A DNA stretch of 64,000 bases, taken from Buddleja alternifolia. Its lineage: Eukaryota; Streptophyta; Magnoliopsida; Lamiales; Scrophulariaceae. Shown piece by piece: positions 44,251 to 56,575 of this stretch. Each line of letters begins with the position of its first letter. Within the stretch, counting starts at the first letter, position 1. The DNA lies in contig CM033396.1 of the NCBI GenBank assembly GCA_019426215.1, forward strand, positions 19,979,101-20,043,100, in the 5' to 3' direction. The notes under the pieces are model-generated. The model saw only the letters and a program-made list of their open reading frames with translations. It had not been told where the DNA came from and searched no databases. The translations under genes were made by a program, and so were the position numbers.

Positions 44251-44831
44251 TGAGAAAAAGGGCGTCTGTCTCTTCACAACCACTTTTCATTTCTAATTCA
44301 ATAATCAAATCCTAACCGCGTTTTTATGCATTTATATAAACCCACATAAAACATGACATGTCCCTTCGATGCATCTTAGGCCATTTGTCTCTTGGATCGC
44401 TATATTAAAATGGTTCTATATTTACAATCTATGGTTCTATAATATTCTTGAAAAGACCTTTTTTATTCAGTCACTATAAATGATGCATGCTAATAATTTG
44501 GACGGGTTATCATTCATGATGCATGTTCATAGGGTCCGAATCCTCCATTTGCTAAATAATATTTTATATATAAACAAATATTTTATTTCATATCTCATTT
44601 TATTGATGCATAATAAATATATATAACATCTTCTTAACCACAAAGTTAAAAAAAATTATTTACATTTTGATTTTTGGATGTAGTGTGATATACAAAATGA
44701 AATGCTATTTCGAAATAAGTATTTGAATTGACTTTTACGATAGAAGATGTCACCTCTCATTAATATTCGGATAGAGATGCTAATGCATATATGGTAGTAG
44801 GACATCAATGAACTCAAGTGAGCTCGAAGCT
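44251..44831. other. AT-rich non-coding sequence
   Basis: Nothing was recognised. Confidence 0.5.
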
Positions 44832-45300
44832 TGATAAGTCCACATTTTACACTGTTTTATTCCCCGTTTTACTATAATTGGGTCAGTGCTTTGATCGCTT
44901 TTTATCCCCAAATTTTGCTTTGATTGACATTTATTGAGTTTAGTAGGATAAAATCAGGTTTAAGCAAGAAAGGCAAGAAAAAGGTCCAAATTGAGCTAGG
45001 AATTTAAGGCAGAAACAAAAGAAGGTCGCCGACGAATGAGTTTTACACAACGTTCATAGAGCGATGTGATTTTTGTCTTGTTAGAGTTCGAACCAGATTT
45101 AGGTTTCTTCTCCACAGTTGTAGAATGTAGAGATATACCTTAGCCTCACTTAACAACTTGAAATACCCAATTTTGATGTTTGCAGAGAAAATTACGCCGA
45201 AAGCACAATCCTTGCCAATTAAACGCAGAATACTCATGCCCGCGGGCACAATACATAAGTTGGAGGTAAATTAGTCTTTCGGTTTATTTTTGTAGAGTAC
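44832..45300 (+). repeat. Possible LTR fragment (TGATAAGTCCACATTTTACA start)
   Basis: The plus-strand start resembles the beginning of some plant gypsy LTRs. No internal region, second LTR or target duplication was seen, so this is a weak call. Confidence 0.3.
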
Positions 45301-45636
45301 AACAAAACGTGCCAACACCTTCATGATAAATATACAAAACATCATCCTTCAAAGAGGACAATGCAAACATCTAAAAAGAGTTTCAAAACAAGTCTTCCCA
45401 AGTAATGTCTCCAAAAAACACGAACAGATTTAGGGCTTAGGAGGCAACCATGAATGATATCTACTTGATTTGCCCAATCCGTCGCACATTTTCTCAATCA
45501 TCATCCTCTACATCGTGCTCAAGGAAACAAAAATAAAGCTACAGAGTATTAGTAGGATAAAAAAGATAATAAAGTTAAATACAAGTGAACAAAATAATAC
45601 ACGGTAAAAATGTCAAAATATTAGTGTCGTTGCATT

Positions 45637-46074
45637 AGAAGTTAAAAGGTGTCAAGCTACAAGTGTCCTCACGTAGGGACATTGTGGGATATAAAATTCA
45701 ATATATCAGCTCTTCCAGATGGAGTCTGCATATAAAAGCGGCACCTGCAGACTCTATCGAAAAGCTGGTATAATAGTTCTATACTGCACTAGGTCCCTGT
45801 ATGAAGAACAACTACATCTAGAACACTTTTAAAATGTATATGAAGGACAATCATTCAATAATAGGGAGAAATAGTATGTTAGGTCACATTTTTCCTGTGT
45901 CATAGAAGTTAAAAGGCGTCAAACTACAAGTGTCATTATGTAGGGAGCCTGTGAAATATAAAATTCATTATATCAACTTTCCAGAGATTATCTTCATACA
46001 AAAGCGGCACTTGTAGACGATCTCAAAGAGTTGGTATAATGATTTTATACTGGACTAGGTCCCTACGTGAAGAA
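45637..46074. repeat. Two diverged copies of an inverted-repeat block
   Basis: Blocks of about 170 bases start at 45637 and 45904 (AGAAGTTAAAAGG(T/C)GTCAA) and end with ACTAGGTCCCT(G/A)(T/C)(A/G)TGAAGAA. Each has internal inverted words, for example CTACAAGTG and CACTTGTAG in the second copy, around AAAAGCGGCAC. This resembles subterminal sequence of non-autonomous CACTA elements, but no CACTA end was found. The Sirevirus-like element begins right at its right edge. Confidence 0.45.
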
Positions 46075-46700
46075 TGTTAGGAATTTCATGTTAGATGTTT
46101 TGATGATGATAATTAGGACTTTTTGTTAGATCCCAAAATATGTAAGTTTGTTTTCAGCTTTTGAAGTGTTAGATTTGTAATTGGCTTTGTCTTATTTTAT
46201 TCTAGATTGTTAGGTTAAGTTGTCTTAGACTGAGCGTCTGATATGTTCTGAGTGAGTTTATCAGAAGTAAGGTTTGAAGACTCAAGCGCCTGAAGTCTGA
46301 ATAAAGATGAAGATTCCAAGCGTCTAGAATGACCTGCTACACCAAGCGTCACCTTATAGGATAGAAGTGATTCAAGGTTGAATAAGCATCTATCAATGAC
46401 TGATTTCACCTGAATTTATTTCTAAATCTAGAAGGAGTTTTAATGCAAATATTCTCAAAGCATTAAATGGCAACGGGCATTTAATTCAAATGCATTAAAT
46501 GCGGATAAGAGCATTAAATGTGATAAGTACTTTCAGACGTATGGAGAAGATACCCTATTGGACTGTCAACTATTCAAAGACTGCATCACCAACTTTTGTG
46601 CAGCAGATTTTCAGGAAAAAGGACAAAAAGTTGTTCACTCGCGAAAATAAGAGACACGCGCTCTTGCATGTGTCAAACGGACACTTTTTCCAAGAATGCC

Positions 46701-46708
46701 TATAAATA
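46701..46708 (+). promoter_or_regulatory. TATA box of the Sirevirus-like LTR
   Basis: TATAAATA in both LTR copies (also 62971-62978) in a conserved context. Transcription would start some 25-35 bases downstream. Confidence 0.65.
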
Positions 46709-46913
46709 GGACTTCAACAACAAACCAAAAATACAGAGAGAACAATTATCAAGTCGAATTGCTATTGCATTGAAGTCTCATTCTTTACAATCTCAGAAAA
46801 GCCAGAATTTTCAAGAAAATATTCTCTTTGCTTTTCTTCAAATCTAGACACAGTCAACTAATATCTCATACATTCTTTTCGGAGAAACCCACATTACTAC
46901 TGAGATATTCCTA

Positions 46914-48256
46914 CACTACTACAAAAAATGCCTATTACAGCGGTTTTTTCGGACCTATTACAGCGGTTCGAACCGCTGTAATAGGCAGTGCTGTAATAGG
47001 GTTTCGACCTATTACAGCGGTTTTGAACCGCTGTAATAGGCACCCTATTACAGCGGTTCTAAAGAAACCGCTGTAATAGGGTACCCTATTACAGCGGTTT
47101 CCATGGGAACCGCTGTAATAGGGTGCCCTATTACAGCGGTTCTAAAAAAACCGCTGTAATAGGGTGCCCTATTACAGCGGTTCTAAAAAAATCGCTGTAA
47201 TAAGGTACCCTATTACAGCGGTTTTTTTAGAACCGCTGTAATAGGGTATTTTTTATTTGTTTTTATTAATTTCACTTTTTCGTTTATAATTTTACCGTGT
47301 CGAAATGACACGAAATTCGCAAATACACAAAAATATATACATAAACTCACACATACACAAATATACATATACCCACATATACTTACATAAACCCACATAT
47401 ACACAAATATATATACATACATAAACCCACATATACATACACCCACATATACACAAATATACATACACCCACATATACACAAATATACATACACCCACAT
47501 ATACACAAATATACATACACACCCACATATTCGTGTACGAAACCCCACATATACACAAATATACATACACTCACATATACATACATAAACCCACATATAC
47601 ACAAATATACGTACACCCACATATACATACATAAACCCACAAATATACATACACCCACATATACATACATAAACCCACATATACACAAATATACATACAC
47701 CCACATATACACAAATATACATACACCCATATATACATACATAAACCCACACATACACAAATATAAATACACCCACACATACGGTGGTGGTGGAGGCGGC
47801 GGCGGTGCTATATGGTGGTGGCGGCGGCGGTGGTGCTTCAAGAGAGAGAGAGAAAGAGAGTGTAGAGAGAGAGAGTAGAGAGAAAAAGACTAAGAGAGAT
47901 AGAGAGAAGCGGGAAGATCTAAATTTAAGGGATTTAAATTTTTTGGTTTCGACCTATTACAGCGGTTCCCAACGAACCGCTGTAATAGGGTATCTTGGTC
48001 TTAACCTATTACAGCGGTTCCGAGGAAACCGCTGTAAAAGGTTAAGACCAAGATACACCTATTACAGCGGTTCCTAACGAACCGCTGTAATAAGTCCCTC
48101 GACCACCTATTACAGCGGTTCCCTCGGAACCGCTGTAATAGGTTAAGACCTATTACAGAACCGCTGTAATAGGTTAAGACCAAGATACCCTATTACAGCG
48201 GTTCGTTGGGAACCGCTGTAATAGGTGCGCTGTAATTGGGTATTTTTGTAGTAGTG
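46914..48256. mobile_element. Non-autonomous CACTA element inside the 5' LTR
   Basis: Ends are CACTACTACAAAAAATG and TTTTTGTAGTAGTG, flanked by the 3-bp duplication CTA (46911-46913 and 48257-48259). The uninterrupted LTR at 63175-63190 shows the empty site. Subterminal regions (46925-47250 and 47950-48240) are packed with CCTATTACAGCGGTT and its complement AACCGCTGTAATAGG, placed head to head so that each pair can form a hairpin. Such repeats are the usual transposase-binding sites of CACTA elements. The middle holds an ACCCACATATACACAAATAT minisatellite (47330-47780), then GGT/GGC and GAGA tracts. No transposase is encoded. Confidence 0.9.
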
Positions 48257-48974
48257 CTAGTTGTTTGAACTTTATCAAAATCAAACAAACCTTTTAGAAA
48301 AACCCCTATCCAAGCCTCGCGATCTGTGTGAAGTCGAAGTTGGATACTTATCATATTTCTGGATGAAAGAAGCAAAGGGATTGAAGTGATTTGGAGCAGA
48401 AATCTATGAGATCAAGGAGCTCAAGTCATCGACATCCATCTCTCCCTAATTTGTAGAAGATTCTGTGTGATTCTTTGAGAATCATTTTAGTGGATTGCGT
48501 CCAAGTGTTCAAGGAGAAGAAGGACGTAGTTGGGATTACACCACCCAACGAAACTTTCAAATATTGTTCTTTACTTTACTTTCAGCATTCATATTGTCAT
48601 ATCATAAACTGATAAAGTAAAACTTAATCAAACGCTAAGCAACTAAATACACTTTCTGTGACGCTAAAGCTTTCAAAGAGAAGACTCCAAAAATCATTCC
48701 GCTGAGCTAACACTGTTCAAAGAAGTAACGCTCAAACCTATTTGGTTATAGTATTCAAGTCTTGAAATCTAAGTTAACTTTCTAAAAACAGTCTTCGTTA
48801 GACGCTTCACCAAAGCGCCTAGATTTTTAAGTGAACGCTTAAGTCAAGCGTTAGACACTTCAAGCGTCCAAAACCATAATTTTAATACGAATTTTTGAAG
48901 TCAAAAAAGACTTCAGGGTCTATTCAACCCCCCCTCCTTCTAGACCCTTCCGTATGCCACTTGGGACCAACAAG

Positions 48975-48986
48975 TGGTATCAGAGC
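48975..48986 (+). promoter_or_regulatory. Primer binding site of the Sirevirus-like element
   Basis: TGGTATCAGAGC, complementary to the 3' end of plant initiator methionine tRNA, two bases after the LTR end. Confidence 0.92.
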
Positions 48987-49071
48987 AGTTAAAGTTGAAA
49001 TTTTAAAATTTCCAAGCATAACTGCTTGTTTAGATCTTTTTTTTCAAACTTAGTTGCTTTAGTTTTTAAAC

Positions 49072-51332
49072 ATGGCCTTTGCTAAAGTTCCCAAACTGAC
49101 TGAATCAAATTTTGACACATGGAAAGTCAAAGCATTTACATATCTTTGTTCATGTGATGATGACATGTAAGATATTATTTCAGATGGGCCAATCAAAATA
49201 TATAAAGTTATCACAAGAGCGCCTGTAGCCAAGGAAGACACTCCCGATGGTTACATTGAAAAACCGAAACAAGAATGGTCTCCACATGAGCGTCGAAGAG
49301 CTAATTTGGATAATGTTGGTCGTAACGCTCTGTATACAACTATTGGTGATAATGACAACCTATTCAACAAGATCAAGTCTTGCAAAACCACTAAAGAAAT
49401 ATGGGATAAGTTGGCTACAATTTGTGGTGGTTCAGCTCAGATTAAAGAAAACAAACTTTCCATTGCCAAGGAAAAGTTTAACGGATTTAAGATGCTACCC
49501 AATGAAACTTTAGAGCAATTAGATATAAGATTTACAGCACTAGTTACAGAATTTACATCGTTGGGAATGGATTTGCAGAATCGAGAAATGGTGGTTAAGA
49601 TCTTTAGAAGTTTACCAAGTAAATTCTTGATGAAGACAACTGCTATGAGAGAATCAAATATGTTGGATCTCCTAACTCCAGAAGACGCCTTTTCAGAGCT
49701 CAAAGCATTTGAGTTCGAGTTGAATTCTGCTAGTGATGTTGTGAGTAGTCCGGTGATTGAATCTGGAGGGCTTATAGCATCAATCAAAGGCAAATCGGGC
49801 AATAAAGGAAAGAATTTAGATATCAATGAAGAAGAGGAGTTGGCTTTGCTGAATAGATTCAGAAAGTTCTTGAGATATGAAAAGAAAGGAAAAGGTTTCA
49901 ATAATCAAGGACAAAGTTCACATCAAGCGCTTTCTCCGATGCAACAACAGCTTCAAGCGCCTCAGTATTTTGTTCCCTCACCCCAAGCGCCTGTTTAGTA
50001 CCAAGCGTCTACTCAAAGTCTCTCAGCTCTAGTGGTCTCAAAACCACATATTGCAAGGTTAACAAATGATCAGCTCCAGTGGTCTCAAAACCACATATTG
50101 CAAGGTTAACAAATGAACAAAAGATGAAAACTAATCTTTGTTATAATTGTAGGAAACCATGGCACTACCAGGTAAATTGCCCTTATCCAAACGTATCCAA
50201 GCCCTCAAGGCAGGATTACTTGGATAGAAACCAATTCAGGAGCAACTTTCGTCAACAAGGTTTGCTAGCGGAATCAGAACCAGCATCCGCACCTGAAGAT
50301 TTAGAATCATCAGAGGAGAGTAGTGACGATGATGAGCCATTAGATGACTCAGCGCTCATATGTCTCATGGCCAGAGATGATGAAGCGTCTCTTGAGGTAA
50401 TCAATGAATTATCTATTCCTCTCTCTTATGATGAATTACTTGACAAAGTCAAAGAATACTACAATGAATGTCAAGAAGCTGCCAAAATATATCAAAATGA
50501 TCTCGCTATTATCTCATCACTCACAAGAGATAAAGAAACGCTCAAAGCAGAGTTGCAAGTTCAGCAACAGTGCATTGAGAAGAACCAATCGCTTGAGAGT
50601 GGAATTATTCAATTAAAAAGCGATCTTGATATAATAGTCAAGAGAGAAGCTGATTTGATCGCTAGACTTGCTAAATCAGAGCAGCTTATCTCATCATTAT
50701 CAAAAGCTTCTAGAAAGCTGGATAATGTGACTGAAGTAACTACATTATTTGGTGAAAAGACCGGTTTAGGATGCGATAAACTCGGTAAACAACCTAATAA
50801 ATCTAATGTTACGGCAAACAACAAAGGAAAAGGTGTTATCTTTGTTGAAAAAAGTTCACAAGGTCAAACACAAAATGAACCTAGTGACAATGGTAAGAGG
50901 CCAAATGAAAAAGTCAAAGCTAACTCAGGCAAGGGTAAGGCTAAGGCAAATGATTCACAAAGACGGTTCTATCCAAACGCTCAAAAGGCTAAAGATAAGT
51001 CTGACCACTGTGAATCAAGTGCTAAGCGTCCAGCACCAAAAGTGCAACCCAAGCCAGCGCCAAGAAAATACCAGCGTCAATATCCAAGACAGTCAAGATC
51101 ATATTATCGATACAATGATGATTATGATTATGACTATGATTATGACTACCATTATAATCGAGGATATTATTATACACCCAAAAAGCACACACAACACGTT
51201 GTGAAACCCAAAAAGGCCAGTATTCCTAAAATGAAGACCATGCAAATATGGGTTCCTAAAGTTCTAATTCAAACTAACAATGTTACTAATGTTAAAGGAC
51301 CCAAGCAACAATGGGTACCTGAACAGAAATAG
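49072..51332 (+). pseudogene. gag of the Sirevirus-like element
   Basis: The start is the ATG at 49072 (AFAKVPKLTESNFDTWKVKA), typical of copia gag. An in-frame TAA at 49168-49170 interrupts it after 32 codons. The same frame continues from about 49171 to a TAG at 49996 with the gag domain (KTTKEIWDKLATICGGSAQI, LPSKFLMKTTAMRESNMLDL). A 47-bp tandem duplication (50024-50070 and 50071-50117) then shifts the frame. The last part, 50079-51332, has the zinc knuckle CYNCRKPWHYQVNC and a Glu/Asp-rich and coiled-coil stretch. A Lys/Pro-rich tail with DYDYDYDY near 51120 follows. The long tail behind the knuckle is a Sirevirus trait. Confidence 0.88.
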
Positions 51333-54300
51333 AACTTCCCTTTTGATTGAAGGTACCTAGAGCTAGAGCCGATACATCTGTGTGGTACTTTGATAGTGGA
51401 TCGTCAAGGCACATGACTGGTTCCAAAGATTTTCTGATCAACTATCGAGCTGCCAATGGTCCTCAGGTTGTATTTGGTGACAACTCCAAAGGTAAAACCA
51501 AAGGTATAGTACTATGCATAGGGGGAACATCATGATAAGTGATGTTTATTATGTTGAGGGTCTGAAGCACAATTTATTAAGCATAAGTCAATTTTGTGAT
51601 AAAGGCTTTGAAGTCATATTCTCAAGTGACTGTTGCTATATAAATGACGCTAAGACTAAGTCTACTAAATTGAAGGGTAAAAGAACTAACAACGTATATT
51701 TAGTAGATTGGGGTTCAACACTTGATAATAACCCAACATGTTTTGTTGCTAAAAATGAATCTAAAATGGGTTGGTTATGGCATAGAAAAATGAATCACCT
51801 CAACTTCAAAACAATCTCTCAGCTTATAAGTCAAAATCTTGTAGAGGGATTACCAAATGGACTATTTCATAAGGATCGCCTTTGTGACGCTTGTCAAATG
51901 GGTAAACAAATTAAATCATCGTTCAAGAGAAAATCTCATCTATCTACCTCTAGAATACTTGAACTACTTCACATGGATTTGTTTGGACCCGTTCAAACGA
52001 TTAGTGTAAGCGGTAAAAAGTATACTTTGGTGATAGTAGACGATTTCTCTCGATTTACTTGGGTGGAATTTCTTTCATCCAAAGATGAGACATGTGACAA
52101 GTTAACAACGCTTATTCGACAACTTCAAATATTGAAAAATCTTAAGGTTGCCAGAATAAGAAGCGATCGCTGTACTGAGTTTACTAACAAGATTGTTGAG
52201 AAGTTTTGTGCAGAAAATGGAATACATCATGAGTATTTAGCTCCCAGAACTCCCCAACAAAATGTGTTGCTGAGCGCTGGAACCGAACGCTTAAGGAAGC
52301 CGCTAGGACAATGTTAGCAGAATCCAAGCTCACTCCTAGGTTTTAGGCCGAAGCGATCAACACTGCCTGTTACACTCAAAATCGCTGCATGATCAACAAA
52401 CAGCATGGGAAAACTCCATATGAACTGTGGAAGGGACGTAAGCCAAATGTTTCATATTTTCACGTCTTTGGTTCTAAATGCTTTATCCATAATAATGGAT
52501 CCCAAAGTGTAAAGACATTTGATCCTAAAGCGGATGAGAGAATCTTTCTAGGCTACGCCAAGAATGGAAAGAATTTTCGCATCCTAAATAAGATCAAATC
52601 GAAGGTTGAGGAATCTATTCATGTTGTTTTTGATGATGCTAACCAAGAACCGAGTAAGGTTAATGTGAATGATGTAGGAGTTTAAGATCTATGTCATCAA
52701 GCGTCTAAGATTACTATTGATGAAGATACTGACGACGATGATGAGATCTCAGTGCCACCTCCTAAGATTACTCGTGCGGTTAAAATGGACAATATTGTAA
52801 GAAATGCTGATGATCATGAAGAGAGTGATCATCAAGAGCAAACAAGAATCTGTGAACTTGAAGCGCCTACGCAAGAGGATAATCAAGCATCTGATCGTCA
52901 AGCGTCTGTTCAACCTCTTAACCCTTACCAACCAGATAGACTATGGCTGCGTGATCATCCACCTAAGCAGATTATTGGAGATATTGAAGCGCCTGTTAGG
53001 ACTAGAGCCGCTACGTTCAATGAGGCTATGTTCGCAAGTTTTTTTATCTCAAATGGAACCTAAGAAAGTGGATGAAGCGCTAAGTGACCTAAGTTGGATT
53101 GAAGCCATGCAAGAAGAGCTTAATCAGTTTGAATGAAATAAGGTTTGGACGCTAGTACCAAGGCCAACTCACTAAGGAGTTATTGGAACTAGATGAGTTT
53201 ATAGAAACAAGATGGATGAGAACGGCATTGTGATAAGGAGCAAGGCCAGACTCGTAGCTCAAGGATATTGCCAAGAGGAGGGTATTGACATTGATGAGAC
53301 ATACGCTCCTGTCGCTCGTCTTGAAGCAATCTGCATGTTTCTAGCGTATGCAGCGTTCAACAAGTTCATGGTGTGTCAAATGGACGTGAAGAGTGCCTTC
53401 CTAAATGGTAAAACTCCAAGAAGAAGTATATGTGGAGCAAACACCAGGATTCATCAACAATCATGGTAAGGGCATGGTCTATAAGCTAGACAAAGCACTT
53501 TATGGGCTTAAGCAAGCACCACGAGCATGGTATGACACTCTCTCTATCTTCCTCATTGGTAAAGGCTTTTCAAAAGGCAGCGTTGATACAACGTTATTTA
53601 AAATCACTAATGATGCAGATACTCTCTTAGTCCAAATTTACGTTGATGATATTATATTTGGTTCTATTAACAAGCGTCTGTGTGAGAAATTTTTGAAAAT
53701 GATACAAGAACAATTTGAAATGAGCATGATGGGTGAATTAACTTTCTTCTTAGGACTACAAGTTAAACAACTCCATAATGGCATATTTATAAACCAAGCT
53801 AAATACACAAGAGATATGATTAAGAAATTTGATATGGAAAATGCATCATATTCAAAAATTCCAATGAGCCAAACGCTTAAGTTAGATAAAGATGAAAGTG
53901 GAAAGAAAGTTGATATCACTACTTATAGAGGTATCATTGGATCACTTCTGTATCTTACTGCTAGTAGACCTGATATTATGTTTTCGGTATGCATGTATGC
54001 ACGATTTCAAGCTGATCCTAAAGAGTCACACTTAATTGCTGCAAAGAAGATCCTTAAATACCTGAAAGGCACACAAAATGTGGGCTTATGGTATCCAATG
54101 GATTGAACTAATTGGTTACTCAGATGCAGATTTTGCAAGATGCAAAATAGATTGTAAGAGTACTAGTGGTACATGTCAATTTCTAGGTGATAGGTTAGTT
54201 TCATGGCATAGTAAAAAACAACAATCCATAGCTACCTCCACAGCCGAAGCTGAGTATGTAGCTGCAGGAAGTTGTTGTGCACAAGTGTTATGGATGAGGC

Positions 54301-54578
54301 AACAACTTAGAGATTATGGAATAATCCTAGGTCCAACCCCCATTCCTTGTGATAACCAAAGCGCTCTAGCCATGACTCAAAACCCTATTCTTCATTCCAG
54401 AACCAAACACATTGACATTAGATAGCATTTTCTTCGTGACCACGTTCAAAAGAAAGATATCTCCATGCACTTCATTGGAACTGACAAACAATTGGCAGAT
54501 ATCTTCACCAAAGCGCTCAACGAACAACGTTTTCTCACTTTGAGAAGTGAATTAGGTATGATTGATTTAAATGCTTAA
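51333..54578 (+). pseudogene. pol of the Sirevirus-like element
   Basis: Protease (WYFDSGSSRHMTG near 51380), integrase zinc region (WHRKMNHLNFKTI, CDACQMGK) and core (LLHMDLFGP, IRSDRCTEF with Cys in place of Gly, TPQQN near 52250) can be read, then a frameshift near 52260. The core end and KTPYELWKGRKPNVSYFHVF follow in another frame, then [19 protein letters not shown] and [13 protein letters not shown], a frameshift near 53410, then YGLKQAPRAWYDTL and the intact YVDD near 53640. RNase H keeps GYSDADFA, STAEAEYVAAG and DNQSALAM. Stops occur at about 52317, 52683, 54104 and 54423. The last codons before the TAA at 54576-54578 read GMIDLNA. Confidence 0.9.
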
Positions 54579-55361
54579 TCATTTTGCATCATACTTTATT
54601 AGACATATAATTTAGGGGGAATCCACTTGATTTATGTCTAAAAGAAGCTTTTGTTTATTGGTACAAGTTATCAAAATTTTCAGATGCATGATCATAAACG
54701 CTTAGTATTACTTATGCATAAAATATTGGACGCTCAAATATAAAAAGTCTTTTCAAAAGCGTCTAATCTTTCAAATGATATATCAACCAATGGTATCAGT
54801 TAAGCGTTGAACCAATTCCATTTAACTCTTAATATAAAAATGTTTTTAATAGTCATGCATAAATTTTACAAGTTTTTTTTTGAAGTAGTGAGTAGACTCA
54901 AAAGTCTATTTTGTTACTCTACTTGCACGCTTCTATCACATCAAACTGACGCGTAATCAAAGCTTTTAAAATGACGGTTTAGAGATAGCACGTGTTTGTG
55001 TACGTGTCAATATACCATCAGGCGCGTGTACTACACTCTATAAATACCAAAAGTTTTCTTTTCATTTTTTTAAACTCAGATGTCAAATCATTATATATGA
55101 GAATTACCAAATGTAACTTCTCTCTCTTACACAAAACTCGCGTCCGTAGTTAATGAATTTATGGATGAGATTAAAAAGTCTTTACACGTGTCTAAATCCT
55201 ACAGAGACTAGAGAACACAAGTTTCAAAATTCTTTATTGTGTCATTTAAAACACAATTTCTGCAGAAAAATTATTCACTTTCACTCAAAGATTTCTGCAA
55301 ATTTCTCTCTCTCTCTCTCTCTCAAAGCAAAAGAAAATCTCAGTTCACTCTACTTTCAAAC
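54579..55361 (+). promoter_or_regulatory. Inter-ORF region with purine tract and promoter-like module
   Basis: Between pol and the env-like ORF there is a purine tract TTTAGGGGGAA at about 54611-54621. Further on come the G-box CACGTG (54989-54994), TACGTGTCA (55001-55009), TATAAATA (55039-55046) and a CT-repeat (about 55303-55323). The env-like ATG is at 55362. This spacing is that of an ordinary plant promoter with a leader of roughly 290 bases. Promoter activity is inferred. Confidence 0.5.
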
Positions 55362-56570
55362 ATGACACCAAAGAAAGCTTCATCTACTTCTGCCGAGCCT
55401 ATCATCAAGGTTACTGAAGGCCTTGTTGTTGATTGGAAATTCTTGTATGATCAACCCCAAATCAACCTGCATGATATGATGGATACTGTTACAAAGGCTA
55501 GACTCAAGAATTTCTTAACACAGTACTCATACTTATTTCCGACGGAAGTTGTTACTTTCTAGAGGACTGCAAAACTCTCAGAGGACAAGAAGTCTATTTC
55601 TTGCCTCTTCTCTATGTCCAAGAAAGAGCCAGCAAAAGAATTTGTGTTAACTGCTGACTCCATTGCAAAGAACTTCAATCTTCCTAATGAAGGTGATGCA
55701 CTGGATAGTGTCACTTTGGCACAAATCAAGGAAGCATGGACAGTTATGAGGGCGTACGATGGTGTATCCTACACCCAGCACTTTGAAAAGAAAGATCTGG
55801 TATCTCAGTACAGACTATTGGCTGATTTCTGCAGTAAGATATTGAATGCAGAGTGGGCACATTTGATAAGGTCAAACCCACACAATTTCAAATGATGACT
55901 GCTATACTCCTCTCCATCAAAATAAACTGGAATGAGTACATTTTTGGAAGGTTTAGGGACTGTCAGCACACCCCAAATAAACCATATGGACTGGTTTTGA
56001 ATGACCTTCTGTACAACTCAGACTGCGTTTACTCATCTGGTCTCCCGCTGAATAAGACCAAATTGTTGGGACGAAGGATTCTGACCAATCTATTCAATCC
56101 TCCCAAAATTGGTGGTGCTGCTAAACCACTTTCTGAGTGTCAGAATGTACGTGAAGCGTCTGATGAAGAGGCTGAGCATCCTACTCCAGAGGAAGCCGTG
56201 AAGCGTCTGACTGCTACCAAGAAGAGGGCTCCTAGAAAGCCCAAGGCACAAGCTGCTCCTGCTCCTCAGAAAAATGATGAGGATGCACAGGACAAGTTAC
56301 CTCTCAAGCGGAGGAAGCTGGAAGGAATCATCAAACAAATTGAATTCGATGAACCAGCTGCTGCTCCTCCTGCTCAAGCGCTCAAACTCGTTGAAGGAGT
56401 CAACATGAAGAAAATCTTTAAGCGTTCCAGGATAAGCAAGCGTCGAGCTGCTCCTGTTCCTGAAGAGCCTAAGACTGTTGAGCCAAGCGCTCAAAGTGTT
56501 GTTGTTGAGACAAGTTCTCAGGGTAAGTTTATTTCTTCCCACAGCATTCCTATTCCTACATCTGTAGAAG
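55362..56570 (+). pseudogene. env-like ORF of the Sirevirus-like element, first part
   Basis: ATG at 55362 (MTPKKASSTSAEPIIKVTEG). The frame has a TAG at 55560-55562, reopens in the same frame to 55895 (KKEPAKEFVLTADSIAKNFN), then shifts near 55890. The last part (to 56570) has a segment QFQMMTAILLSIKINWNEYI and a Lys/Arg- and Ala/Pro-rich tail. This resembles the protein family seen after pol in Sireviruses, often labelled envelope-like or putative plant transposon protein. No convincing signal peptide or membrane span was seen, so 'envelope' is only a label. The reading is cut by the solo LTR. Confidence 0.7.
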
Positions 56571-56575
56571 ATCCT

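Larger units (their letters stand above)
46075..48972 (+). repeat. 5' LTR of the Sirevirus-like element, with CACTA insertion
   Basis: It starts TGTTAGGAATTTC and ends GGGACCAACA. Without the CACTA element and its duplicated CTA it is about 1552 bases. The part up to 48415 matches the 3' LTR at 62345-63338. A TATA box (TATAAATA) lies at 46701-46708, conserved at 62971-62978 in the 3' copy. Confidence 0.9.

Noticed and set aside
47213..47841. Minus-strand ORFs rich in Cys, Tyr, Val and Met in several frames
   Set aside because: They are readings of the CACATATACACAAATA minisatellite inside a CACTA element, and all frames look alike. No protein family is supported.
49437..49901. Minus-strand ORF of 154 codons opposite Sirevirus gag
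   Set aside because: It is the shadow of the gag frame; its Ser/Asn/Leu-rich content reflects the complementary strand.
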